A DNA stretch of 5,758 nt from Chloroflexota bacterium (GCA_024278725.1 JAJRSQ010000465.1:1-5758), one strand, 5' to 3'; counted from the stretch's first letter, positions 1 through 5,694 are shown. Notes: generated by a model not told the origin, from the sequence alone. Translations and numbers: made by a program.

Positions 1-809
1 ATGGCATCAATTTCCGTGCGGTTGCGACGGGTCACGTCGCTGAGCATGGATGAGCGGGTTTGCCCGGTTGCCCGCGCCACCGCCACCACCCGCGCCACCG
101 GGTCGGCATATGGCAACGGAATATTCTGCGCCCGCGCCACCACGACCGCCTCGCCGACCGCTGCCGCCAGCACCGCCCGCGCGGCGTCGGTTTCCGCCAG
201 AAAAACATTCGGCTGACCGAGAATCGCCGTCAGGGCATTAATGCCGACATTAATCACCAGTTTTCCCCACAGCACCGAGGCGAGATTGTCCACCACCGAC
301 ACCGCGAACCCCGCCGCAGTGAGCACCCGTTCCATCTGCGCCGCCGCCGGATGCGCCGCCAGTTGCACGTCCCCTATGCTTGCGTGCGTATTTTTCACCG
401 CCCCCACCCCCATCAACGTTGCGCCCTGCGTGGTCACCCCCGCCACCGCTCGCGCTTCCCCCAGCGTTGCCGCCAGCGTTTCCACATTGCCCAACCCGTT
501 TTGCAGCGTGATGGCGACACCGGCGGGCTTGAGTACCGTCTGCGCCACCTGCGCCGCATACCCGGTATCGAAAGTTTTCACCAGCACCAGCGCAATGTCG
601 GCGGTGTGCGCCACCGTCTCCGTCGCCGGCGTCACCCGCACGGGAACCATCCGCGCCGAGCCGTCCGGCTCAATCAGCCGCAGCCCGTGCGCGGCAATCG
701 CCTCTGCCTGCGCCTGCCAGCGGGTTATTACCGTTACCTCGGCATGGGGATGGAGATACGCCGCGAACAACGTCCCCAGCGCCCCCGCACCAATGATGGC
801 TATTTTCAT
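1..809 (-). CDS. panE: 2-dehydropantoate 2-reductase (ketopantoate reductase), 3' end cut by window edge
   Basis: This enzyme reduces ketopantoate to pantoate with NADPH, in the cytoplasm, as the second step of pantothenate synthesis. The first 269 residues are present; the family is usually about 300, so some 30-40 C-terminal residues lie beyond base 1. Visible marks are the nucleotide-binding GAGALG at residues 7-12, VKTFDT at 77-82, LQNGLGN at 102-108, and WGKLVIN at 181-187 with the expected catalytic Lys183. RSSMLSD at 252-258 and RTEIDA at 264-269 follow, with the conserved Glu266. Two adjacent ATGs exist (812 and 809). I chose 809 because GGAGG (815-819) then sits 5 bases away, against only 2 for the other, and because MKIAIIGAG is the usual family start. 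It lies downstream of panB on the same strand and probably shares its transcript. Identification is firm; the pathway assignment is strengthened by the neighbour. Other reductases of the ApbA/PanE family remain a small possibility. Confidence 0.95.
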   Translation of the reverse strand, partial: MKIAIIGAGALGTLFAAYLHPHAEVTVITRWQAQAEAIAAHGLRLIEPDGSARMVPVRVTPATETVAHTADIALVLVKTFDTGYAAQVAQTVLKPAGVAITLQNGLGNVETLAATLGEARAVAGVTTQGATLMGVGAVKNTHASIGDVQLAAHPAAAQMERVLTAAGFAVSVVDNLASVLWGKLVINVGINALTAILGQPNVFLAETDAARAVLAAAVGEAVVVARAQNIPLPYADPVARVVAVARATGQTRSSMLSDVTRRNRTEIDA

Positions 810-828
810 CATCGCCTCCGTTGAAAAA

Positions 829-907
829 TGTCATTGCGAGCGCAGTGAAGCAATTCCTGTGTTTTCGAGCCGGAGATTGCTTCAGCCCTGCGGGCTTCGC
901 AATGACA
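829..907. repeat. Imperfect palindromic intergenic repeat (TCATTGCGAG...CGCAATGA type)
   Basis: Bases 829-839 (TGTCATTGCGA) pair perfectly with 897-907, and 847-854 (GAAGCAAT) pair with 876-883 (ATTGCTTC), leaving a loop of about 21 bases. The right arm carries its own small hairpin, AGCCC-TGC-GGGCT, at 884-896. The element fills most of the panB-panE gap, ending 16 bases from the panB stop and 9 bases upstream of the panE ribosome binding site. From memory, palindromes beginning TCATTGCGAG and containing GAAGCAAT occur in many copies in a range of bacterial genomes. Copy number here cannot be seen. In the RNA it could form a stem-loop that affects stability of, or readthrough into, the panE message. 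Confidence 0.8.
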
Positions 908-923
908 CCTATATATTACGCCG

Positions 924-1751
924 TCAGTAAAGTTGCTCCAATACATCATCTTTTATCGAATAGCTGTGTTCTGCCGTGGGGAACGCCCCGCTCAACACTT
1001 CGGCTTTATATTGCCGCAGCGCCTCAATCATTTGCGGCTGAAGCCGGGCGTATTGCTTGACAAATTTCGGCACAAAACGGTCGAACAGCCCCACCATATC
1101 ATGCATCACCAGCACCTGCGCATCACAATGGGGACCCGCCCCAATGCCGATGGTCGGCACATCCACCGCCTCGGTGATGAGTTTTGCCACCCGGTCGGGA
1201 ATTGCTTCCAGCACGATGGAAAAACAACCGGCATCCTGCAACGCCCGGGCATCGGTGATGAGCCGCCGTGCTGCCGCCGCATCCTTCCCTTGCACCTTGA
1301 AACCGCCCAGTTTTGAAACCGTCTGCGGGGTCAATCCGATGTGCCCCATCACCGGGATACCGGCGCGCACCACCGCCGCCGCAATCGGCGCGATATGTTC
1401 GCCGCCCTCCATTTTCACCGCCTCCATGCCCGCTTCTTTCAGAAACCGCCCCGCATTGTGGATGGCTTCATCGGCATTGGTGAAGGACATGAACGGCATA
1501 TCGCCCACCAGAAACGCGCGCGACGCCCCCCGCGCCACCGCGCGGCAGTGGTGCAGCATTTCATCCATCGTGATGGAAACGGTGCTCGGCAATCCCAGCA
1601 CCACCATCGCCAGCGAATCGCCCACCAGCACCACGTCAATTTCGGCTTTATCCGCCACCAGCGCCGTGGGGTAATCATACGCGGTGACCATCGAAAATTT
1701 TTCACCCCGGTTTTTCGCCGCCTGCAAATCTAAAATGGAAACTTTTGCCAT
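924..1751 (-). CDS. panB: 3-methyl-2-oxobutanoate hydroxymethyltransferase (ketopantoate hydroxymethyltransferase)
   Basis: This cytoplasmic enzyme transfers a hydroxymethyl group from methylenetetrahydrofolate to 2-oxoisovalerate, making ketopantoate, the first committed step of pantothenate synthesis. The 275-residue length is normal for the family. Family signatures are complete: TAYDYPTA at 23-30, VGDSLAMVVLG at 43-53 (metal ligand Asp45), GDMPFMS at 83-89 (metal ligand Asp84), AVKMEGG at 111-117 (Lys113, Glu115), MGHIGLTPQ at 135-143, LEAIP at 181-185 (catalytic Glu182) and GIGAGPHCDAQVLV at 202-215. An Ala sits at 211 where Gly is more usual; this is probably neutral. The start is supported by an AGGGAGGG site (1760-1767) eight bases upstream. 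The gene ends in TGA, and panE follows 114 bases downstream on the same strand, with a palindromic repeat between. The identification is very secure. Confidence 0.98.
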   Translation of the reverse strand: MAKVSILDLQAAKNRGEKFSMVTAYDYPTALVADKAEIDVVLVGDSLAMVVLGLPSTVSITMDEMLHHCRAVARGASRAFLVGDMPFMSFTNADEAIHNAGRFLKEAGMEAVKMEGGEHIAPIAAAVVRAGIPVMGHIGLTPQTVSKLGGFKVQGKDAAAARRLITDARALQDAGCFSIVLEAIPDRVAKLITEAVDVPTIGIGAGPHCDAQVLVMHDMVGLFDRFVPKFVKQYARLQPQMIEALRQYKAEVLSGAFPTAEHSYSIKDDVLEQLY

Positions 1752-1766
1752 TGCGCTATCCCTCCC

Positions 1767-1797
1767 TTGAAAATAGTGGATGGTGTTCAGTTTTCAA
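1767..1797. promoter_or_regulatory. Inverted repeat in the panB leader
   Basis: TTGAAAA (1767-1773) and TTTTCAA (1791-1797) form a perfect 7-base inverted repeat separated by 17 bases. It lies directly upstream of, and just touches, the panB ribosome binding site (1760-1767). It could be a binding site for a dimeric repressor or a weak leader stem-loop. A 7-base match in AT-rich leader sequence can also arise by chance, so this is tentative. Confidence 0.3.
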
Positions 1798-1849
1798 TCT
1801 GTCGGAATGACTTTTCCGGTCGTTCAAGTTGGTTTTTTCACACCCTCAT

Positions 1850-1878
1850 AACATACACGGTTTTGGGTTTTATGCCAA
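1850..1878 (-). promoter_or_regulatory. Candidate sigma-70-type promoter for panB-panE
   Basis: Read on the minus strand, TTGGCA (1878-1873, five of six consensus matches) and TATGTT (1855-1850, four of six) are separated by exactly 17 bases. Transcription would begin near 1843, giving a leader of about 90 bases before panB. It lies back to back with the candidate promoter for the divergent gene, with the two -35 boxes one base apart. The assignment rests on consensus matching only. Confidence 0.45.
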
Positions 1879-1879
1879 T

Positions 1880-1909
1880 TTTACCTCACCGCCCCACTTA
1901 TGTTATACT
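1880..1909 (+). promoter_or_regulatory. Candidate sigma-70-type promoter for the 1961-3328 gene
   Basis: TTTACC (1880-1885, four of six matches) and TATACT (1904-1909, five of six) are separated by 18 bases. Transcription would start around 1916, leaving a leader of about 45 bases before the ATG at 1961. The local sequence is clearly more AT-rich than the flanking genes, as expected for a control region. No operator or riboswitch is recognisable in the leader. Confidence 0.5.
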
Positions 1910-1960
1910 TAGGAAAGCAATTGTTGAAACGGCATACCCCCTCACTGAAGGAGTTGGATT

Positions 1961-3328
1961 ATGGCGCCGCACAAACTCGGATTTCATATTAATGCCATCA
2001 GCAAACCCGTGGCAGATGCCATTGTGCGCATTCGCCCAAAATTGATAAAAACCCTGCACCACGACGCCAACTTCTGGAAGACTGCGCGTCAGGTGTTGCC
2101 GGACACATTCATTGTGGGACGATTGTTCACGCCGAATCAGGAATTCGCCGATGACCCGGTGAAACGCGGGCGGGCATTCGCGGAACGCATTTTAAAAGAA
2201 GAGGTGAACAAATTTCAGGTGGATGGGAAACCGATTTATAACGCATGGGAATCGTATAATGAAGTGATGTCGGAAACCACACCCGCCGATGTGCAGAAAA
2301 AATACGACGATTTTCAGGTGGCATTCGCGGAAAAAATCCGCGCCGAAGGGTTTGAAGCGGTGGGGATGAATTTCTCCGCCGGGAACTTTCTGGGCGAGCA
2401 ATTTTTGCAAAACTTCCCCGGCACGCTGGAAACCCACAAATATCTGGGCTTCCACGAATACGATTGGCCCACCCTCGACCGCCTGCACAAAATCGGGCTG
2501 GCGGATGGGAACGGCGGCATGTGGCTCGCGCTGCGCTACCGGCGCATCATGCAAAAAGTGCGCGAGAAGTTTCCGAACCGGCACACTGCCATCGTCACCG
2601 AATTGGGGATGACGCAGGGTGTGGTCGGGGGACCGGATGTGGGTCCGTGGAATAAAGATAATCCCATCAGCCCCGATGATTATTGGCAAAGTCTGCTGTG
2701 GTACAACAGTGAAATTTTGAAAGATGATTTTGTGCTGGGCGCGTGCCTGTTTGTGGTGGGCGCCATCAACCCGTGGGAAAGTTTTGAGCATTTGGGCATT
2801 ATGATGGACAAGCTGGCGGCATTCCAGAAATCCACTCCCGTCGCCGACAGCGTCCCGCATCCGCCCGACAGCACGCCCCCCGCCGACACCTTCCCGCCCG
2901 ACAGCAACGAATCGGGGCTGCCCGATGCGGACATCCCCCCGGCGGATACCGCGCCGCCCCCCGCCTTCCCCGGCGATGCACCCGCGCCGGTCGGCGGCGA
3001 CACAGTATCCATCACCATGCCCGCCGAGGCGGCAGCCGTGCAAACGCATTATGTGCTGTTCCCCAAAGCCACCCCCGCATGGTGGTACGCCGCCGCCGAA
3101 GATTACTTCGAGCATTTCGGGGTCACACGCGGCGAGCGGCTGGAGGAAGCCGTATTTTTGCGCGGCACGGCGGGACACACCATCACCTGCATCAACCCGT
3201 CGCCTGCCGTGCTGGCGAAAATCAAGCGGCTGAATCCCACCGCGACGCTCGATGTCATCACCGCGGCATCCCCGGCGGAACTGGCGGACATTTTGCGCGG
3301 CAGAATTTTGCAAAACGTAGCTTTTTAA
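1961..3328 (+). CDS. Clan GH-A-like glycoside hydrolase-type protein with Asp/Pro-rich linker and uncharacterised C-terminal domain
   Basis: The 455-residue product has three parts. Residues 1-290 look like a TIM barrel of the clan GH-A kind. WESYNEV (96-102) resembles the Asn-Glu pair with the acid/base on strand 4 (Glu101), FHEY (164-167) resembles the His-x-Tyr of strand 6, and IVTELGM (211-217) resembles the nucleophile strand 7 (Glu214). INPWESF (269-275) would end strand 8. Residues 291-348 are a low-complexity linker rich in Pro, Asp and Ala, with PPADT repeated. Residues 360-455 form a separate domain with HYVLFP, WWYAAAEDYFEHFG and HTITCINPS. No signal peptide or membrane segment is visible, which is odd for a secreted hydrolase. 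The start is well supported by AAGGAG (1948-1953) seven bases before the ATG. The gene stands alone, divergent from panB. Substrate is unknown, and a non-enzymatic sugar- or wall-binding role is possible. The hydrolase-fold reading is an inference from motifs. Confidence 0.85.
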   Translation: MAPHKLGFHINAISKPVADAIVRIRPKLIKTLHHDANFWKTARQVLPDTFIVGRLFTPNQEFADDPVKRGRAFAERILKEEVNKFQVDGKPIYNAWESYNEVMSETTPADVQKKYDDFQVAFAEKIRAEGFEAVGMNFSAGNFLGEQFLQNFPGTLETHKYLGFHEYDWPTLDRLHKIGLADGNGGMWLALRYRRIMQKVREKFPNRHTAIVTELGMTQGVVGGPDVGPWNKDNPISPDDYWQSLLWYNSEILKDDFVLGACLFVVGAINPWESFEHLGIMMDKLAAFQKSTPVADSVPHPPDSTPPADTFPPDSNESGLPDADIPPADTAPPPAFPGDAPAPVGGDTVSITMPAEAAAVQTHYVLFPKATPAWWYAAAEDYFEHFGVTRGERLEEAVFLRGTAGHTITCINPSPAVLAKIKRLNPTATLDVITAASPAELADILRGRILQNVAF

Positions 3329-3352
3329 TCGCCGTTGGGTTTTAAAAGGGAA

Positions 3353-3378
3353 AGAGGCTGGTGGGAAAGCCAGCCTCT
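3353..3378. terminator. Stem-loop after the hydrolase-like gene, possible terminator without a clear T-run
   Basis: AGAGGCTGG (3353-3361) pairs perfectly with CCAGCCTCT (3370-3378) around an 8-base loop, 24 bases past the TAA of the preceding gene. A 9-base, GC-rich stem in this position is typical of a transcription end. On the plus strand no run of T follows (CGCGAAAG), so it is not a classical intrinsic terminator. On the minus strand it is followed by a T-rich stretch, so it might block antisense reading instead. It could also simply protect the 3' end of the message. Confidence 0.5.
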
Positions 3379-3395
3379 CGCGAAAGAAGGAGATG

Positions 3396-3430
3396 CGCGA
3401 TTTTCTCGCGATTTCTGCCCCCAGTATAAC
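3396..3430 (+). promoter_or_regulatory. Weak candidate promoter with an 11-base tandem repeat upstream of the 3517-4248 gene
   Basis: TATAAC (3425-3430) matches five of six bases of a -10 box, but no good -35 box lies 16-18 bases upstream. The -35 area is instead occupied by two near-identical 11-base units, CGCGATTTTCT (3396-3406) and CGCGATTTCTG (3407-3417), one helical turn apart. That is the spacing expected for two copies of a regulator-binding half-site on one face of the DNA. Transcription would begin near 3437, about 80 bases before the ATG. Tentative. Confidence 0.3.
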
Positions 3431-3516
3431 GCAATTTCCGCGCCCGCACATCGGCAAGATGTCCACAGCGCACAATTTTATTGTTACGCCACATGGCGTA
3501 CCTTCAGGAGACCCTC

Positions 3517-4248
3517 ATGACAAAAATCAATCTCAGTGCCTGGAGAGAAATTCTCGCCCGCATTTTCGACGGCTTCGACACCCAATTCAATGTGACGCCG
3601 GATTGGCTCATCAACCCGGACACCAACCGGCGGCTCAAGCTGGATTTGCTCTATCCCGATATCGGACTGGCGGTGCGGTTTGAAGGTTTGCGCGCCGGGA
3701 AACAACGCCGCCGCCCCAGTCTGGATGAAGAATTGCAGGAAAAACAACGCGCCTACGCCCGCGAAACCGTGTGCCGCGAACATGGGGTGAGTCTGGCGCA
3801 ACTGAATCTTTCCACCACCGAACCGCGCGAGATTTTCATCGCGCTGGAAGACGCGATGAGCCGCGCCACCCGGATGCTCGCCAAAGACGAATCGCGCCCG
3901 CTGGCGGAAAAGACCGTCCTGCTGGAAAAGCTCAGCCGCGCGCGCACCATCGCCAGCCAATTGCGGCGCGACGTGAAAACGGAAGCCGAGCTGAACACTT
4001 TTTCCGCCCTGTGGCACGACCGCCAATTTCTCGACCCGGTGGCGGACGCGCCGGAAACACCGTCCCCCATGCCGCAAATTGTTTTGAAAGAAGGCATGAC
4101 CATCGAACACACCCATTTTGGGGAAGGCGTGGTGGAAGCGGTGTTCACGCAGGGCGATGACACCATGGTCACAGTGGATTTTTTCTCGGCAGGACGGCGT
4201 ACCTTTTTAGCCAACCTGCTGGCAGATAAAATTTCAATCATCACATAA
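3517..4248 (+). CDS. Uncharacterised protein: degenerate nuclease-like N-terminal region fused to a PcrA/UvrD-type Tudor-like domain
   Basis: This 243-residue soluble protein is not one I can name. Residues 20-98 resemble the layout of VSR/DUF559-type restriction-like folds: PDWLINPDTNRRLKLDLLYP (28-47), a strand LAVRFEG (51-57), then a helix with RETVCREHGVSLAQLNL (82-98). Asp43 could match the first catalytic acid. The usual Glu-x-Asp/Lys strand reads Val-Arg-Phe-Glu, so the active site looks altered. Residues 100-165 are helical and charged. Residues 191-242 (HTHFGEGVVEAVF, then DTMVTVDF, GRRTFLANLLADKISII) match the Tudor-like tail of PcrA/UvrD helicases, which binds RNA polymerase. Upstream in-frame starts exist at 3481 (TTG) and 3493 (ATG). 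I chose 3517 because AGGAG (3506-3510) sits six bases away. The transporter gene starts 22 bases downstream. A role near RNA polymerase or damaged DNA is only inferred. Confidence 0.85.
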   Translation: MTKINLSAWREILARIFDGFDTQFNVTPDWLINPDTNRRLKLDLLYPDIGLAVRFEGLRAGKQRRRPSLDEELQEKQRAYARETVCREHGVSLAQLNLSTTEPREIFIALEDAMSRATRMLAKDESRPLAEKTVLLEKLSRARTIASQLRRDVKTEAELNTFSALWHDRQFLDPVADAPETPSPMPQIVLKEGMTIEHTHFGEGVVEAVFTQGDDTMVTVDFFSAGRRTFLANLLADKISIIT

Positions 4249-4270
4249 TTTTTAAGGGGAGACACGAACA

Positions 4271-5575
4271 ATGGGAGCAATGACAGCACAAGCGGAAAAA
4301 GCCTATCGGAAGGTCATCAATTCGTGGGCGATGTATGATTGGGCGAATTCGGCATTCGCCACCACCATCATGGCGGCAGTTTTGCCGGTGTACTATTCAA
4401 AAGTAGCGGGTGCAACCCTCGCGCCAAACATCGCCACATCGTATTGGGGCTACACCACCACCATCGCCCTGCTGATTGTGGCGTTTTTATCGCCCATTTT
4501 GGGGGCAATCGCCGATTTCTCCGGCGTGAAAAAGAAATTTCTGGCGTATTTTGCCGCCATGGGAATTGTCGGAACGGCGTTGCTGTACTTCGTCACCACC
4601 GGCGACTGGCTCATCGCCAGCCTCTTTTTCATCATCGGAAATGTCGGTTTCGCGGGGTCGGATTTGTTTTACAACTCCCTGCTGCCGCACGTCGCCAGAC
4701 CGGAGGACATTGACCAGGTTTCCACGCGCGGATACGCCTTCGGGTATTTGGGTGGCGGGCTGTTGCTGGCGGTGAACATCGCCATGATTCAACTCATGCC
4801 CGAAGGGACACTTGCCCCGCGATTGGCATTCGTTTCCGTGGCGGTCTGGTGGGCAATCTTCACCATCCCCATTTTGAAAAACGTGACGGAACCCCCCGCC
4901 ACCCGTCATGCGGGCGAACACCCCAATCCGGTGCGCGCCGGTTTCACGCGGCTGAAAAAAACCTTCAAAGAGATTCAGCACTACCGGCAGCTTTTCATCT
5001 TCCTGATTGCTTTCTGGGTGTACAACGACGGCATCGGCACCATCATCAAAATGGCAACCATTTACGGCGCGGAAGTGGGCATCGGGCAAACAACCCTCAT
5101 CGGCACACTGTTGATGGTGCAATTTGTGGGCATTCCTTTTTCGTTTGGGTTCGGCTGGCTGGCAAAACGGCTGGGGACGAAAAAGAGTATTTATCTGGCG
5201 CTGGGCGTTTACACCATCATCTCAATTTTCGGCTATTTTTTGAGCGAGGCGTGGCAATTTTGGGCGCTGGGGTTCATGGTCGGGATGGTGCAAGGCGGCT
5301 CGCAGGCGCTCAGCCGCTCGCTGTACGGCGCAATGACACCGAAAGCCAAATCGGCGGAGTTCTTCGGATTTTACGGGATGAGTTCAAAATTCGCGGGGAT
5401 TGCGGGTCCGTTGCTGTTCGCAGTGGTGGGGCAGCTTATGGGGTCAAGCCGATTGAGCATCGTTTCCATCATCATTTTCTTCGCCGTGGGCGGTCTGCTG
5501 CTCAGCCGGGTGGATGAAGCGGAAGGTATCCGCATCGCCAAAGAGGAAGACGCGCGAATGGCGACGGCGGGGTAA
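4271..5575 (+). CDS. Major facilitator superfamily transporter, UMF1/Atg22-like family
   Basis: This 434-residue polytopic inner-membrane protein belongs to the UMF1 branch of the major facilitator superfamily, related to yeast Atg22, which exports amino acids from the vacuole. Bacterial substrates are mostly unknown. Signatures are the opening SWAMYDWANSAF (18-29), the loop GAIADFSGVKKK (78-89), STRGYAFGYLGGG (151-163), FWVYNDGIGTI (248-258), and QGGSQALSRSLYGAMTP (341-357) followed by EFFGFYGMSSKFAGIAGP (363-380). About eleven to twelve hydrophobic segments can be traced, with a charged cytoplasmic loop at 205-240 between the two halves. Length is normal and no disruption is seen. AAGGGGAG (4254-4261) lies nine bases before the ATG at 4271. 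A second ATG at 4280 has no well-spaced site. The gene sits 22 bases after the nuclease-like/Tudor gene and is probably transcribed with it, though no functional link is evident. Confidence 0.95.
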   Translation: MGAMTAQAEKAYRKVINSWAMYDWANSAFATTIMAAVLPVYYSKVAGATLAPNIATSYWGYTTTIALLIVAFLSPILGAIADFSGVKKKFLAYFAAMGIVGTALLYFVTTGDWLIASLFFIIGNVGFAGSDLFYNSLLPHVARPEDIDQVSTRGYAFGYLGGGLLLAVNIAMIQLMPEGTLAPRLAFVSVAVWWAIFTIPILKNVTEPPATRHAGEHPNPVRAGFTRLKKTFKEIQHYRQLFIFLIAFWVYNDGIGTIIKMATIYGAEVGIGQTTLIGTLLMVQFVGIPFSFGFGWLAKRLGTKKSIYLALGVYTIISIFGYFLSEAWQFWALGFMVGMVQGGSQALSRSLYGAMTPKAKSAEFFGFYGMSSKFAGIAGPLLFAVVGQLMGSSRLSIVSIIIFFAVGGLLLSRVDEAEGIRIAKEEDARMATAG

Positions 5576-5582
5576 AAGTATC

Positions 5583-5604
5583 GGGCAGACCTGTGTGTCT
5601 GCCC
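5583..5604 (+). terminator. Stem-loop after the transporter gene, possible terminator or repeat
   Basis: GGGCAGAC (5583-5590) pairs perfectly with GTCTGCCC (5597-5604) around a 6-base loop, starting 7 bases past the transporter stop. Its position suits a 3' end or terminator, but no T-run follows (CTACCTATCG). The arms, followed by CCTAC, also resemble dispersed 'GGGCAGAC...GTCTGCCCCTA' palindromes that I recall from many genomes, so it may be a repeat that has settled at the gene end. Confidence 0.5.
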
Positions 5605-5619
5605 CTACCTATCGCGCCA

Positions 5620-5656
5620 GGGCTGTTGCAAAGTCGCTTGACAAACAATACTTTGC
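5620..5656. repeat. Inverted repeat with an IS6-end-like motif
   Basis: GGGCTGTTGCAAAGT (5620-5634) resembles the terminal repeats of IS6-family elements as I remember them (IS26 ends GGCACTGTTGCAAA). GCAAAGT (5628-5634) also forms an inverted repeat with ACTTTGC (5650-5656) across 15 bases. No transposase or second end is in the window. It may be a relic, a miniature element, or chance. Confidence 0.25.
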
Positions 5657-5664
5657 GCAGGAAA

Positions 5665-5694
5665 TGTAGGGGCACGCTGCAGCGTGCCCCTACA
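5665..5694. repeat. Perfect 30-base palindrome (GTAGGGGC...GCCCCTAC type)
   Basis: Bases 5665-5679 are the exact reverse complement of 5680-5694, with the centre CTGCAG and half-site TGTAGGGGCACGCTG. There is no loop, so both strands are identical. It lies about 90 bases after the transporter gene. Palindromes with TAGGGGC arms are, from memory, a common dispersed intergenic type in several phyla, including Chloroflexota and Cyanobacteria. It may serve as a bidirectional transcription end or be a small mobile repeat. Confidence 0.8.

Noticed and set aside
60..824. Plus-strand 254-residue open frame, rich in Arg and His, opposite panE
   Set aside because: It overlaps the firmly identified panE coding strand, its composition is that of a frame shadow in GC-rich DNA, and no ribosome binding site or family feature supports it.
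1770..1797. Minus-strand promoter TTGAAA - 16 bases - TATTTT before panB
   Set aside because: The boxes match fairly well, but transcription would start near 1763, inside the panB ribosome binding site.
1767..2045. Plus-strand 92-residue open frame starting in the divergent control region
   Set aside because: It runs through both candidate promoters and into the well-supported gene at 1961 in another frame, with no recognisable protein features.
2192..3475. Minus-strand 427-residue open frame opposite the hydrolase-like gene
   Set aside because: It is antisense to a gene with coherent domains and a good ribosome binding site. The product has no recognisable motif and its length follows from high GC.
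3481..3516. Longer start (TTG at 3481 or ATG at 3493) for the nuclease-like/Tudor gene
   Set aside because: AGGAG at 3506-3510 is ideally placed for the ATG at 3517, and the extra residues look like translated leader sequence.
3484..4116. Minus-strand 210-residue open frame
   Set aside because: It is the antisense shadow of the 3517-4248 gene, which has clear domain motifs and a ribosome binding site.
5638..5643. Perfect -35 consensus TTGACA in the right-end gap
   Set aside because: No acceptable -10 box lies 16-18 bases downstream, and no gene follows within the window.
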